A DNA stretch of 64,000 nt from Actinomycetospora endophytica (GCF_021026375.1 NZ_JAJNDB010000002.1:62001-126000); one strand, 5' to 3'. Shown: positions 16,873 to 25,245, numbered from the stretch's first letter. Translations and numbers: made by a program. The notes: generated by a model from the letters alone, not told the origin.

Positions 16873-18092
16873 CCGTCCCCGACCGCACCGCCGTCGCGAT
16901 CGTCGGCGGCGGCCCCGCGGGCCTGCTGCTGTCGCACCTGCTCGTGCGCCAGGGAATCGACTCCGTCGTGCTCGAGTCCCGCTCCCGGGAGCGGGTCGAG
17001 TCGCGCCAGCGGGCCGGGATCCTCGAGCACGGCACGGTCGACGTGCTGCACGAGATCGGCGCCGACGCCCGGATGAACGCGCAGGGGATGCCCCACGACG
17101 GGTTCGCGTTCCACGCGCACGGCGAGGAGATCCGCGTCGACATGGCCGCCCTGACCGGCCGCGGCGTGATGATCTGGGCGCAGACCGAGGTCGTCCGCGA
17201 CCTGATCGCGCTCCGGCTGGAGCAGGGCGACCCGTTGCTGTTCGACGCCGAGGTGCTGGCGGTGGAGAAGGTCGACGGGCCGCTGGGGCACGACGGCGAG
17301 GCCGTGGTCCGGTACGCGTACGAGGGCGTCGAGCACGAGCTGCGCGCCGACGTCGTCGTCGGGTGCGACGGCTTCCACGGCGTCGCCCGCAGGGCCATCC
17401 CCGCCGAGGCGGTGCGGACCTTCGAGCGCGTCTACCCCTTCTCCTGGCTCGGGATCCTCGCCGACGCCCCGCCGTCGTCGGAGGAGCTCGTCTACGCCCG
17501 CCACGACCGCGGGTTCGCGCTGCTCTCGATGCGCTCGCCGTCGATCACCCGCGCCTACCTGCAGGTGCCGAACGACACCGACCCGTCGTCGTGGTCGCAC
17601 GAGGCGATCTGGGACGAGCTGACGGCCCGGACCGGGTTGGCGGACGGGTCGTTCACGCTGGGGCGCGGGCCGATCACCGACGTCTCGGTGACCCCGATGC
17701 GGTCGTTCGTCGCGGAGCCGATGCGCTCCGGTCGGCTCTTCCTCGCCGGCGACGCCGCCCACATCGTCCCGCCGACCGGCGCGAAGGGCCTCAACCTCGC
17801 CGTCGCCGACGTCCGGGTGCTGGCCGGGGCGCTCGCGTCGTGGCGCTCGACCGGCTCGCAGGAGCTGCTCGACGCCTACTCGGACACCGCGCTGCGGCGG
17901 GTGTGGCGGGCCGAGCACTTCAGCTGGACCATGACGACGATGCTGCACCGGCCCCCCGACGCCGACCCGTTCGACGACCGGCTCGCCCGCTCCCACCTGC
18001 AGCTCGTCGCGTCGTCGGAGGCCTACCGGACCGCGATCGCGGAGAACTACCGGGGCCTTGACCTAGATGGCCTACGGCCTCGTGAGCACTAA
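16869..18092 (+). CDS. pobA: 4-hydroxybenzoate 3-monooxygenase
   Basis: The product is 407 aa. It is the flavoprotein that hydroxylates 4-hydroxybenzoate to protocatechuate, the substrate of the two preceding gene products. Motifs are the FAD Rossmann loop AIVGGGPAGLLL, RQRAGILEHGTVDVL, QTEVVRDLI, the DGFHGVARRAIPAE segment and GDAAHIVPPTGAKGLNLA. The natural C-terminus is expected near AENYRGL. The last residues (LRPREH) are read from a family A repeat, which also supplies the TAA stop (18090-18092). The loop SRSRERVES differs from the Pseudomonas sequence in the cofactor-specificity region, so NADH use is possible (inference). Confidence 0.96.
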   Translation: MTVPDRTAVAIVGGGPAGLLLSHLLVRQGIDSVVLESRSRERVESRQRAGILEHGTVDVLHEIGADARMNAQGMPHDGFAFHAHGEEIRVDMAALTGRGVMIWAQTEVVRDLIALRLEQGDPLLFDAEVLAVEKVDGPLGHDGEAVVRYAYEGVEHELRADVVVGCDGFHGVARRAIPAEAVRTFERVYPFSWLGILADAPPSSEELVYARHDRGFALLSMRSPSITRAYLQVPNDTDPSSWSHEAIWDELTARTGLADGSFTLGRGPITDVSVTPMRSFVAEPMRSGRLFLAGDAAHIVPPTGAKGLNLAVADVRVLAGALASWRSTGSQELLDAYSDTALRRVWRAEHFSWTMTTMLHRPPDADPFDDRLARSHLQLVASSEAYRTAIAENYRGLDLDGLRPREH

Positions 18093-18137
18093 TTGATGCC
18101 CTGGCATCACTTACTGCTCACGGGCCGGAGGCACCTC
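18064..18137. repeat. family A palindromic repeat, copy 2
   Basis: A 74-bp imperfect palindrome between convergent pobA and the Lrp gene. The core is CTCGTGAGCACTAATTGATG ... CATCACTTACTGCTCACGGG, with the right edge GGCACCTC. The left core carries the TAA stop of pobA and the right core the TAA stop of the Lrp gene (18111-18113). The usual TAG at each edge is lost here, so both proteins read further into the repeat. Confidence 0.9.
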
Positions 18138-18611
18138 CGAGAACCGGTCCACCAGCGCGGACGTCGCGACCATCGTCGTGAACCGGGCGACCCCCGGGAT
18201 CTGGGCGAGCGTGCGGCGCAACAGCACGTCGAGGGCGTGCACGTCGGCGACGTCGACCCGCAGCAGGTAGTCGACGTCCCCGGTCACGTGGTGGCAGCTG
18301 ATCAGCCCGTCGAGGTCGACGATCCAGCGCTCGAAGCGCCCGACCGTCTCGGCGGTGTGGTCGACGAGCACGACCGACAGGTGCACCACCAGCGACCGGC
18401 CGATCGCCTCGGGATCGAGGACCGCCCGGTACCCGCGGATCACGCCGTCGGCCTCCAGCCGCCGCAGCCGTCGCTGCGCGGACGACGCCGAGATGGACAC
18501 CGCCTCGGCGAGATCGGCCAGGCTGGAGCGGCCGTGGTCGACGAGGTGAGCGAGGATCAGGCGGTCGATCCGGTCGAGCTGGGTGGATCGTCCAGTCAGA
18601 GGTGCAGCCAC
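18111..18611 (-). CDS. Lrp/AsnC-family transcriptional regulator
   Basis: The product is 166 aa from GTG 18611, with AGGA 7 nt upstream; the frame opens earlier at 18668. The N-terminal HTH reads LDRIDRLILAHLVDHGRSSL, then LAEAVSISASSAQRRLRRLEADG, followed by VIRGYRAVLDPEAIG. The C-terminal RAM domain includes CHHVTGDVDYLLRVDVADV. Lrp proteins of this type respond to amino acids and often control an adjacent exporter. This gene is divergent from an EamA exporter with an 80-bp gap. The C-terminal tail PPAREQ comes from the family A repeat. Confidence 0.9.
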   Translation of the reverse strand: MAAPLTGRSTQLDRIDRLILAHLVDHGRSSLADLAEAVSISASSAQRRLRRLEADGVIRGYRAVLDPEAIGRSLVVHLSVVLVDHTAETVGRFERWIVDLDGLISCHHVTGDVDYLLRVDVADVHALDVLLRRTLAQIPGVARFTTMVATSALVDRFSEVPPAREQ

Positions 18612-18691
18612 GGGAGAATCCTGCACCTCGGAGTCACTGGGCGCCCGAGATCGCCCGGCATCACCCACCCCTTCCGGCGCACTGTGGAGCC

Positions 18692-19636
18692 ATGACGAGG
18701 AAGGTGGCTCTGCTGGCGATGGTGATCGCCGGGGCGGCGTGGGGGGCGGTGTTCGTGGCGCCCGGGCTGGCGCCGCTCGCGCCCGCGCTGCTGCTGGCGA
18801 CGGGGCGGTTCGTGGCGTTCGGGGCGGTGTCGTTGCCCCAGGTCAAACAGGTCCTACGGGCGGATGTCCCGTGGGGCCGCGTGATCGCGCACGCGCTGAC
18901 CGGGTCGGTCCTCTACTACGCGCTCGTCGCCGTGTCGGTGCGCCTGGCCGGGCCGACCGTCGCGGTCGCGACCATCGGTCTCGTCCCCGTCGTCATGGCG
19001 CTGATCTCGGCGAGGGGGACCGGGCGGATCGTCGGTCTCGTCCCGGCCCTGGCGCTCGTCGGCGTCGGGCAGGTGCTGCTGCACGTCGGGCCGGGGCAGG
19101 ACTGGTCGCTCTCCGCGCTGGTCGGGCTCGGACTCGCCGTGCTCGCGCTGGTGTCGTGGTCCTGGTACGGCCTGGACTCGCACAAGCTGCTGCACGACCG
19201 GCCCGATCTCGCCCCGGTGCTCGCCGGCGCGCAGGGTCTCGCGGCGGGCGCGCTGGCGCTCCCGGCCGCCGTCGCACTCGTCCTGATCGGAGGCGTGCCG
19301 GCGCAGCCGCTGCGCACGCTGGCCGTGGTGCTCTTCCTCGGGCTGGTGTCGTCCTGGCTCGCGGTCCGGCTCTGGCACGCCGCGGCCGGGTACCTCTCGC
19401 CGGTGCTGGTCAGCCAGCTGATGGCGCTGGAGACGGCGTGGGGCTTCGTGTTCTCGGCGATCGCCGAGGGCGGGCTTCCTGGACCACTCGCGCTCACCGG
19501 CGAGGTCGCGATCCTCGGCGGGGTGACCCTGGCGGTGCTGGCCGACGCGCGCCGGGCTCGGGTCGCGGCACGCTCGGCGACGTCCGACGCCGGGTCCACC
19601 GGGCGGGCCCTGTCTGATCGTCAGGTTTCCTGTTAG
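18692..19636 (+). CDS. EamA/DMT-family exporter
   Basis: The product is 314 aa with about 10 predicted membrane segments arranged as two EamA repeats, for example VALLAMVIAGAAWGAVFVAP and ALVGLGLAVLALVSWSWYGL. The DMT family exports amino acids or small metabolites. The divergent Lrp regulator supports an amino-acid-type cargo, while the position beside aromatic catabolism genes leaves aromatic acids possible. Its last codons and TAG stop (19634-19636) overlap the CCTGT-N7-ACAGG inverted repeat at the ech start. Confidence 0.82.
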   Translation: MTRKVALLAMVIAGAAWGAVFVAPGLAPLAPALLLATGRFVAFGAVSLPQVKQVLRADVPWGRVIAHALTGSVLYYALVAVSVRLAGPTVAVATIGLVPVVMALISARGTGRIVGLVPALALVGVGQVLLHVGPGQDWSLSALVGLGLAVLALVSWSWYGLDSHKLLHDRPDLAPVLAGAQGLAAGALALPAAVALVLIGGVPAQPLRTLAVVLFLGLVSSWLAVRLWHAAAGYLSPVLVSQLMALETAWGFVFSAIAEGGLPGPLALTGEVAILGGVTLAVLADARRARVAARSATSDAGSTGRALSDRQVSC

Positions 19637-19645
19637 TTTCACAGG
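19629..19645. promoter_or_regulatory. inverted repeat at the ech start (candidate MarR operator)
   Basis: CCTGT-TAGTTTC-ACAGG ends one base before the ech ATG. This AT-richer palindrome in a high-GC setting overlaps both the end of the exporter gene and the ech ribosome-binding region. A MarR-family gene lies downstream of the ech-fcs pair; hydroxycinnamate operons are commonly repressed by MarR proteins that release DNA on binding the CoA thioester. Confidence 0.5.
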
Positions 19646-19646
19646 T

Positions 19647-20489
19647 ATGGCAGTGCCGCCCGCGTTCGAGACCGTCGCGATCGAGGTCGGGGAGGGCCCG
19701 GAGACCGGCATCGGGTGGCTGTTCTTCGACCGCCCGGACAAGCGCAACGCGATGAACCCGACGCTCAACCGCGAGATGATCGCCGCGCTCGACTGGCTGG
19801 AGGGCGACGACGAGGTGCGGGTCGTCGTGCTGACCGGGCGCGGCGAGGCGTGGTCGGCCGGGATGGACCTGCAGGAGTACTTCCGCGAGGTCGACGACGC
19901 CCCGCCGCACGTGGAGATCCGCGCCCGCCGGGACTCGGCCGAGTGGCAGTGGCGCCGGCTCATCCACTTCGCCAAGCCGACGATCGCGATGGTCAACGGC
20001 TGGTGCTTCGGCGGCGCGTTCACCCCGCTGGTGTGCTGCGACCTCGCGATCACCGCCGAGGACGCCTCCTTCGGACTGTCCGAGGTCAACTGGGGCATCC
20101 CGCCGGGCGGGCTGGTCAGCCGGGCGCTCGCCGAGACGATCCCCGCCCGCGACGCGCAGTGGTACGTCATGACCGGCGAGCGCTTCGACGGCCGGCAGGC
20201 CTCCGCGATGCGCCTGGTCAACGAGGCCGTGCCGGGTGACCGGCTCCGCGCGCGCACCGTCGAGGTGGCGGGCAGGCTGGCCGGGATGAACACCCACGTG
20301 CTGCGGGCCGCGAAGGTCGGCGTGAAGAAGGTCCGCCAGATGTCGTGGGACGTCGCCGAGGACTACCTCTACGCCAAGCTCGACGCCGCCACCGGCCACG
20401 ACCCGGAACAGGGCAAGCAGCGCGGCCTCACCCAGTTCCTCGACGACAAGACCTACCGGCCCGGTCTCGGCGCGTACGAGCGCGGCTGA
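19647..20489 (+). CDS. ech: p-hydroxycinnamoyl-CoA hydratase/lyase (HCHL)
   Basis: The product is 280 aa of the crotonase family. It hydrates feruloyl- or p-coumaroyl-CoA and cleaves it to vanillin or 4-hydroxybenzaldehyde plus acetyl-CoA. Diagnostic segments shared with the Pseudomonas enzyme are FDRPDKRNAMNPTLNREM, SAGMDLQEYFREVDD (substrate-phenol Tyr), KPTIAMVNGWCFGGAF, LSEVNWGIPPGGLVS (catalytic Glu) and EDYLYAKLD (second Tyr). It is followed 7 bp later by an acyl-CoA ligase that probably makes its substrate. An inverted repeat overlapping the start suggests tight repression. Confidence 0.93.
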   Translation: MAVPPAFETVAIEVGEGPETGIGWLFFDRPDKRNAMNPTLNREMIAALDWLEGDDEVRVVVLTGRGEAWSAGMDLQEYFREVDDAPPHVEIRARRDSAEWQWRRLIHFAKPTIAMVNGWCFGGAFTPLVCCDLAITAEDASFGLSEVNWGIPPGGLVSRALAETIPARDAQWYVMTGERFDGRQASAMRLVNEAVPGDRLRARTVEVAGRLAGMNTHVLRAAKVGVKKVRQMSWDVAEDYLYAKLDAATGHDPEQGKQRGLTQFLDDKTYRPGLGAYERG

Positions 20490-20496
20490 CCGGCCC

Positions 20497-22002
20497 ATGA
20501 GCCCGCCCCCCGGACTGGGCAGCTGGACGGTCCGCCGCGCCCGGACCACCCCGGAGCGGACGGCGCTGGCGCACGGGGGTCGGCGGCTGACGTACGCGGC
20601 GCTCGACGACCGGGTGCGGGCGCTGGCCGCCGGGCTGGCGGGGCTCGGCGTCGCGCGCGGCGACCGTGTCGCCTACCTCGGGCCGAACCACCCGGCCTTC
20701 GTCGAGACCCTGTTCGCGACGACGGCGCTGGGTGCGGTCTTCGTGCCGCTCAACGCCCGGCTCGCTCCGGAGGAGCACGCGTTCGCGCTGGCGGACACCG
20801 GGGCGCGGGTGCTCGTCCACGCCCCCGGTGCCGATGTCAGCGATGCGGCGTTGCAGACACTCGACGTCTTGGCGGTGCGCAGTGAGCACGCCGATAGGGC
20901 ATCGCTGACGACGCTCGAGGTCGGCGCCGGCTACGACGAGCTGATCACCACCGCCGCGACCCGCTCGGACCCCGTCCACGTCGACCCCGACGACACCGCC
21001 GTCCTGCTCTACACCTCCGGCACCACCGGCCGACCCAAGGCGGCCCGGCTGTCCCATGCCAACCTCACCTGGAACGCGCTCAACGTCCTCGTCGACGTCG
21101 ACCTCGCGCGCGACGAGGTCTGCCTGCTCTCGGCCCCGCTCTTCCACGCCGCGGCGCTCGGCATGACCTGCCTGCCCGTGCTGCTCAAGGGCGGCACCCT
21201 GGTGCTGGAGGAGGCGTTCGACGTCGACCGGACGCTCGACCTGGTCCCCGCCCAGGGCGTGACGATCATGTTCGGGGTCCCGACGATGTTCGCCGCGCTC
21301 GCGCGGTCGCCGCGCTTCGCCGACACCGACCTGTCGGGCGTGCGGTACCTGCTCTGCGGCGGCGCGCCGGTCCCGCCCTCGCTGCTCGAGGTCTACGCCG
21401 CGCGCGGCCTCACCTTCCTGCAGGGCTACGGGATGACCGAGGCCGCGCCCGGCGTGCTGCTGCTCGACCGCGAGCACGCCCGCGAGAAGACCGGAACCGC
21501 GGGGCGTCCGCACTTCTTCTCCGACGTCCGGCTCGGTGACTCCGGCGAGATCCTGGTCCGCGGCCCGAACGTCGTCGACGGGTACTGGCGCCGACCCGAC
21601 GAGAGCGCGGAGGCGTTCGACGACGAGGGCTGGTTCCGCTCGGGCGACGTCGCGACCGTCGACGACGACGGGTTCCACCGCATCGTCGACCGGGTGAAGG
21701 ACCTCTACATCTCCGGCGGGGAGAACGTCTCGCCGGCCGAGGTCGAGGGAGTGCTGGTCGGGCACCCGGACGTCGTCGACGCCGCTGTCATCGGCGTGCC
21801 CGACGAGCGCTGGGGCGAGATCGGGCGCGCCTGGGTCGTGCTTGCGCCCGGTGCGACGTCCACCCCGTCGGACGTGCTCACCTTCCTGGAGGGCCGGCTC
21901 GCGCGGTTCAAGCACCCGCGCGCCGTCGAGGTCGTCGACGCACTGCCGCGCAATCCGACGGGGAAGCTCGACAAGGGTGCCCTCCGGGCCCGTGAGCACT
22001 GA
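20497..22002 (+). CDS. fcs: hydroxycinnamate (feruloyl/p-coumaroyl)-CoA ligase
   Basis: The product is 501 aa of the ANL superfamily. Core motifs are LLYTSGTTGRPKAARLSH (A3), QGYGMTEAAPG (A5), WFRSGDVATVDDDGFHRIVD (A7), RVKDLYISGGENVSPAEVE (A8) and the catalytic-Lys PTGKLDKGAL (A10). Substrate identity is inferred from coupling to ech. Residues about 113-138 are encoded by a 74-bp family B repeat with 11-bp perfect inverted ends, inserted before LEVGAGYDELI. The C-terminal AREH and the TGA stop come from family A copy 3. Both repeats appear tolerated in frame. Confidence 0.88.
   Translation: MSPPPGLGSWTVRRARTTPERTALAHGGRRLTYAALDDRVRALAAGLAGLGVARGDRVAYLGPNHPAFVETLFATTALGAVFVPLNARLAPEEHAFALADTGARVLVHAPGADVSDAALQTLDVLAVRSEHADRASLTTLEVGAGYDELITTAATRSDPVHVDPDDTAVLLYTSGTTGRPKAARLSHANLTWNALNVLVDVDLARDEVCLLSAPLFHAAALGMTCLPVLLKGGTLVLEEAFDVDRTLDLVPAQGVTIMFGVPTMFAALARSPRFADTDLSGVRYLLCGGAPVPPSLLEVYAARGLTFLQGYGMTEAAPGVLLLDREHAREKTGTAGRPHFFSDVRLGDSGEILVRGPNVVDGYWRRPDESAEAFDDEGWFRSGDVATVDDDGFHRIVDRVKDLYISGGENVSPAEVEGVLVGHPDVVDAAVIGVPDERWGEIGRAWVVLAPGATSTPSDVLTFLEGRLARFKHPRAVEVVDALPRNPTGKLDKGALRAREH
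20836..20909 (+). repeat. family B repeat inside fcs with 11-bp inverted ends
   Basis: GTCAGCGATGC (20836-20846) and GCATCGCTGAC (20899-20909) are perfect inverted repeats bounding 74 bp. The element includes the 16-bp core GAGCACGCCGATAGGG (20884-20899). It is read through in frame as part of the ligase, in a surface-type loop ahead of the A3 motif. Confidence 0.85.
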
Positions 22003-22049
22003 GTGATGTCAAAGCATCAATTACTGCTCTCGAGCGCGCAGCGCACCTA
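21975..22049. repeat. family A palindromic repeat, copy 3
   Basis: A 75-bp palindrome between convergent fcs and the MarR gene, with left edge GGTGCC, core CCCGTGAGCACTGAGTGATG...GCATCAATTACTGCTCTCGA and right edge GCACCTA. It supplies the fcs TGA (22000-22002) and, on the other strand, the MarR TAG (22047-22049). Confidence 0.9.
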
Positions 22050-22496
22050 TTCCAGGGACGACCGCGCCCGGTTGAGGTAGTCGCGGAACCGTTCGCGCTC
22101 GCCGTCGTCGAACCCGTCGAGCATCTTGTCCTCGAGCCCGGCGACCGGCACCGCGAAGCGGTCCAGCAGCGCGGTCCCGGTGGCCGTGAGGCTGATCAGC
22201 AGCTGGCGACGGTTCTCGGGGTTGCGGTGGCGCTCGATGAACCCGTTGCGCTCCAGCGCGGTGACCAGGTCGGCCATCGCCTGCGGGGTGACGAACGAGT
22301 TCCGGGCCAGCTCGGCGGAGGTGAGGCCGCTGCGGCGGGACAGCACCGTCAGCGCGGTGTACTGCAGCGCGGTGACCCCGGACTCGCGCAGCAGGTCGTC
22401 GAGATGCGCGCGGACGATCAGCTCGACCTGCTTGACCGCGTAGAGCAGCGACGGCCGCGGTCGTGGCCGCGCCGCCGCCGGGGAGCCCTGACTCAC
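22047..22496 (-). CDS. MarR-family transcriptional regulator
   Basis: The product is 149 aa from GTG 22496. The winged-helix domain reads TALQYTALTVLSRRSGLTSA, then ELARNSFVTPQAMADLVTALERNGFIERHRNPENRRQLL. It ends ARSSLE at a TAG supplied by a family A repeat. It is convergent with ech-fcs and divergent (139 bp) from the MatB-like ligase. It could regulate either unit; MarR proteins that sense hydroxycinnamoyl-CoA are common near ech-fcs (family knowledge). Confidence 0.88.
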   Translation of the reverse strand: MSQGSPAAARPRPRPSLLYAVKQVELIVRAHLDDLLRESGVTALQYTALTVLSRRSGLTSAELARNSFVTPQAMADLVTALERNGFIERHRNPENRRQLLISLTATGTALLDRFAVPVAGLEDKMLDGFDDGERERFRDYLNRARSSLE

Positions 22497-22635
22497 CGTT
22501 GGATCGTCGCATGTCTGCTCACGGGGACTCCGGGCGCGCGCCGCGGCACCGGACGGGGCGAGAATGGGCGCGCCCGCTCCCCGGCGTCGTGCTGCCCCGG
22601 CCGACGCCGTGCCCCGCGTCCCCGGAGGTGCGACG

Positions 22636-24090
22636 GTGCCCTTGTTGCGCGCGCTGCTCGAGGGCGGCCTCGACGATCCGGACGCGGTCCGGATCGGCGA
22701 CACCGCGTTCTCCGGCCCGGAGCTGCTCGGCGCCGCGTCGGTCGTCGCCGACGAGATCGCCGAGCGGCCCGACCCGTCCTCCCCGGTGGCCGTCGGGGCG
22801 ACCGCGTCGGCCGAGACCGTGGTCGCCGTCGTCGGCGCCCTGCTCGCCGGCGCTCCCGTGGTACCGGTGCCGCCGGACAGCGGGATGGCCGAGCGCGCGC
22901 ACCTGCTCGGCGACTCGGGCGCCACCACGTGGTTCGGGGACCGGCCGCGGGACGTGACGCTGCCCGGCAAGCGGGTCGACCTGTCACGGCGGGCCGGCCA
23001 CGAGGTCCGCGAGGCCACGGGCGACGGCCCCGCGCTGATCCTCTACACCTCGGGCACCACCGGCTCCCCGAAGGGCGTGCTGCTCTCCGCCGACGCGATG
23101 GCCGCGGGCCTCGACGGGCTCGCCGACGCGTGGGGGTGGACCGCCGCCGACACCCTCGTCCACGGCCTGCCGCTGTTCCACGTCCACGGTCTGGTGCTCG
23201 GGGTCTTCGGCGCGCTGCGCACCGGCTCCCGGCTGGTGCACACCGTGAAGCCGACCCCGGAGAACTACGCCCGGGCCGTGCGCGAGCACGGCGGCTCGCT
23301 GCTGTTCGGGGTGCCCACGGTGTGGTCGCGCATCGGCGACGACCCGGCCTCGGCGGCCGCGCTGACCGACGCCCGGCTGCTGGTCAGCGGGTCGGCCCCG
23401 CTCCCGGTGCCGGTGTTCGAGCGGGTCCGCGAGCTCACCGGGCAGGCGCCCGTGGAGCGCTACGGGATGAGCGAAACCATGATCACGCTGGCCGTGCGCG
23501 CCGACGGCGAGCGGCGGCCGGGCTGGGTCGGGGTGCCGGTGGCCGGCGTCGAGTGCCGGCTGCGGGCCGTCACCGACGGTCCCGACGGCGAGTCGGTCAC
23601 CACCGACGAGGAGGTCCCCACCGACGGGGAGTCGATCGGCGAGCTGCAGGTCCGCGGCCCGTCGCTGTTCGACGGCTACCTCAACCGGCCCGAGGCGACC
23701 GCCGAGACCCAGACCGCGGACGGCTGGTTCCGCACCGGCGACGCGGCCGTCGTCGACGCCGACGGCTACCACCGCATCGTCGGGCGCCGCTCGGTCGACC
23801 TCATCAAGTCCGGCGGCTACCGCATCGGCGCCGGCGAGGTCGAGACCGCGCTCCTGGCGTACGAGGGCATCTCCGAGGCCGCGGTGGTCGGGGAGCCCGA
23901 CGACGACCTCGGGCAGCGGATCGTCGCCCACGTCGTCTGCTCCGGCGCCTCGGTGGACGCCCAGGACGTCATGGACTTCGTCGGGGAGCGGCTCTCGAAG
24001 CACAAGCGGCCGCGGGAGGTCGTCGTGGTCGACGAACTGCCCCGCAACGCGATGGGCAAGGTCCAGAAGGCGCGGCTACGACGCGGCTGA
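22636..24090 (+). CDS. matB: malonyl-CoA synthetase-like acyl-CoA ligase (MatB family)
   Basis: The product is 484 aa from GTG 22636, with GGAGG 7 nt upstream. The ANL core shows ALILYTSGTTGSPKGVLLSA, VERYGMSETMITL, WFRTGDAAVVDADGYHRIVG, RRSVDLIKSGGYRIGAGEVE and the catalytic NAMGKVQK. The block HGLPLFHVHGLVLGVFGALR and the SVDLIKSGGYRIGAGE region closely follow Streptomyces MatB, which activates malonate and methylmalonate. Methylmalonyl-CoA use would connect with mutAB 2.6 kb away (inference). Its 3' end overlaps the convergent desaturase by 15 bp. Confidence 0.82.
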   Translation: MPLLRALLEGGLDDPDAVRIGDTAFSGPELLGAASVVADEIAERPDPSSPVAVGATASAETVVAVVGALLAGAPVVPVPPDSGMAERAHLLGDSGATTWFGDRPRDVTLPGKRVDLSRRAGHEVREATGDGPALILYTSGTTGSPKGVLLSADAMAAGLDGLADAWGWTAADTLVHGLPLFHVHGLVLGVFGALRTGSRLVHTVKPTPENYARAVREHGGSLLFGVPTVWSRIGDDPASAAALTDARLLVSGSAPLPVPVFERVRELTGQAPVERYGMSETMITLAVRADGERRPGWVGVPVAGVECRLRAVTDGPDGESVTTDEEVPTDGESIGELQVRGPSLFDGYLNRPEATAETQTADGWFRTGDAAVVDADGYHRIVGRRSVDLIKSGGYRIGAGEVETALLAYEGISEAAVVGEPDDDLGQRIVAHVVCSGASVDAQDVMDFVGERLSKHKRPREVVVVDELPRNAMGKVQKARLRRG

Positions 24091-24993
24091 CTTCGTGGCG
24101 CGGAGGTTCTCGAGGCGCTCGGGGCGCGGCCAGCGCACCTTCCAGGCCCAGCCGAGCTTCTCGAACAGCGCGATCGTCTCCGCCGAGAGGTCGATCTCGA
24201 AGCGGCCCACCCCGTGGCGGGCGCTCGTCGGGTCGGCGTGGTGCAGGTTGTGCCACGACTCGCCCATCGAGAGGATCGCGAGCGGCCAGACGTTGGTCGA
24301 GCGGTCGCGCACGCGCCAGGGCCGCTCGCCGACCATGTGGCAGATCGAGTTGGTCGACCACGCCACGTGGTGCGAGAGCGCGATCCGGACGAGGCCGGCC
24401 CAGAAGAAGGCGGTGACGGCGCCCCAGAACGTGCCCGTCACGGCGCCGCCGATGATCGCGGGCAGCACGAACGACGCGAAGGTGATCCACCCGAACCAGC
24501 GGCTGACCCGCATCACGTCCGGGTCGGCGAGCAGGTCCGGGCAGTAGCGCTGCTGGTCGGAGAGGGTGCGCTCGAGAATCCAGCCGAGGTGGGCGTGCCA
24601 GAAGCCGCGCACCAGGGCCGCGGGGGAGGTGCCGTAGCGCCACGGCGAGTGCGGGTCCCCGTCCTTGTCGGCGAAGGCGTGGTGGCGCCGGTGGTCGGCC
24701 ACCCAGTGCGTGACCGGCCCCTGGACGGCGAGACTCCCCGCCACCGCGAGCGAGATCCGCAGCGCCCGCCCGGACCGGAACGCGCCGTGGGTGAAGTAGC
24801 GGTGGAACCCGACGGTGATCCCGAGCATCGAGACCACGTAGAAGCCGACCGCCAGGCCGGCGTCGAGCCAGGACAGGCCCCACCCCCAGGCCAGCGGTAT
24901 GGCGGCGATCAGGGCCGCGAAGGGCACGAGCACGGCCAGGTAGGTCATGACGTGCGGAGCCAGGGGGCGGGGGTGCGTGTCGGCACGGGTCAC
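24076..24993 (-). CDS. membrane acyl-CoA (delta-9) desaturase
   Basis: The product is 305 aa from GTG 24993. The three histidine boxes of the di-iron desaturases are present: HRYFTH (HX4H), HRRHH (HXXHH) and HNLHH (HXXHH). Two hydrophobic hairpins flank them (TYLAVLVPFAALIAAIPLAW; AGLAVGFYVVSMLGITVGF and FVLPAIIGGAVTGTFWGAV). It introduces a double bond in saturated acyl chains of membrane lipids. The frame is open upstream to 25137 but the extra residues are arginine-rich and unlikely. The stop (TAG) lies inside the 3' end of the MatB-like gene, so the two transcripts overlap. Confidence 0.9.
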   Translation of the reverse strand: MTRADTHPRPLAPHVMTYLAVLVPFAALIAAIPLAWGWGLSWLDAGLAVGFYVVSMLGITVGFHRYFTHGAFRSGRALRISLAVAGSLAVQGPVTHWVADHRRHHAFADKDGDPHSPWRYGTSPAALVRGFWHAHLGWILERTLSDQQRYCPDLLADPDVMRVSRWFGWITFASFVLPAIIGGAVTGTFWGAVTAFFWAGLVRIALSHHVAWSTNSICHMVGERPWRVRDRSTNVWPLAILSMGESWHNLHHADPTSARHGVGRFEIDLSAETIALFEKLGWAWKVRWPRPERLENLRATKSAAS

Positions 24994-25172
24994 GATGGGG
25001 AGTCTCTCCGGAGGTCGGTGCCGCGTACGACGGGCGTTCGGAACGTCACGTTGAGTCTGCCGTGCCCCGACGATCCGTGACGTCGGTGTCCGGCGGACCT
25101 CGCGCGGCCATCCGGCGCACCACGGGTACGTGAGCACCCGGGGACCCCGATCCGCGGTGTACCGTGATCGTC

Positions 25173-25238
25173 GTGCAGCGCTGGTACCGGTTTACGTGCC
25201 CGGCCCGGGAGGGGTCGGCGGGTAGACCGCTGCGCTGA
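25173..25238 (+). CDS. 21-aa leader peptide with Trp, Tyr and Phe codons (attenuator of DAHP synthase)
   Basis: A short ORF GTG...TGA starting M-Q-R-W-Y-R-F-T-C, i.e. Trp-Tyr-x-Phe at positions 4, 5 and 7, ending 103 bp before the first enzyme of aromatic amino acid synthesis. All three pathway end products are represented within four codons. A TACCGT at 25159-25164 could be a -10 element placing the transcript start almost at the GTG (leaderless). An upstream in-frame GTG (25164) would add three residues. A GC-rich hairpin follows (25246-25278). The codon run and position are seen directly; the regulatory role is inferred. Confidence 0.65.
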   Translation: MQRWYRFTCPAREGSAGRPLR

Positions 25239-25245
25239 CATCCAT

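Noticed and set aside
22227-24416. Frame of 729 codons overlapping the MatB-like gene
   Set aside because: Arg/Gly-rich shift of the true ligase frame, with no motifs.
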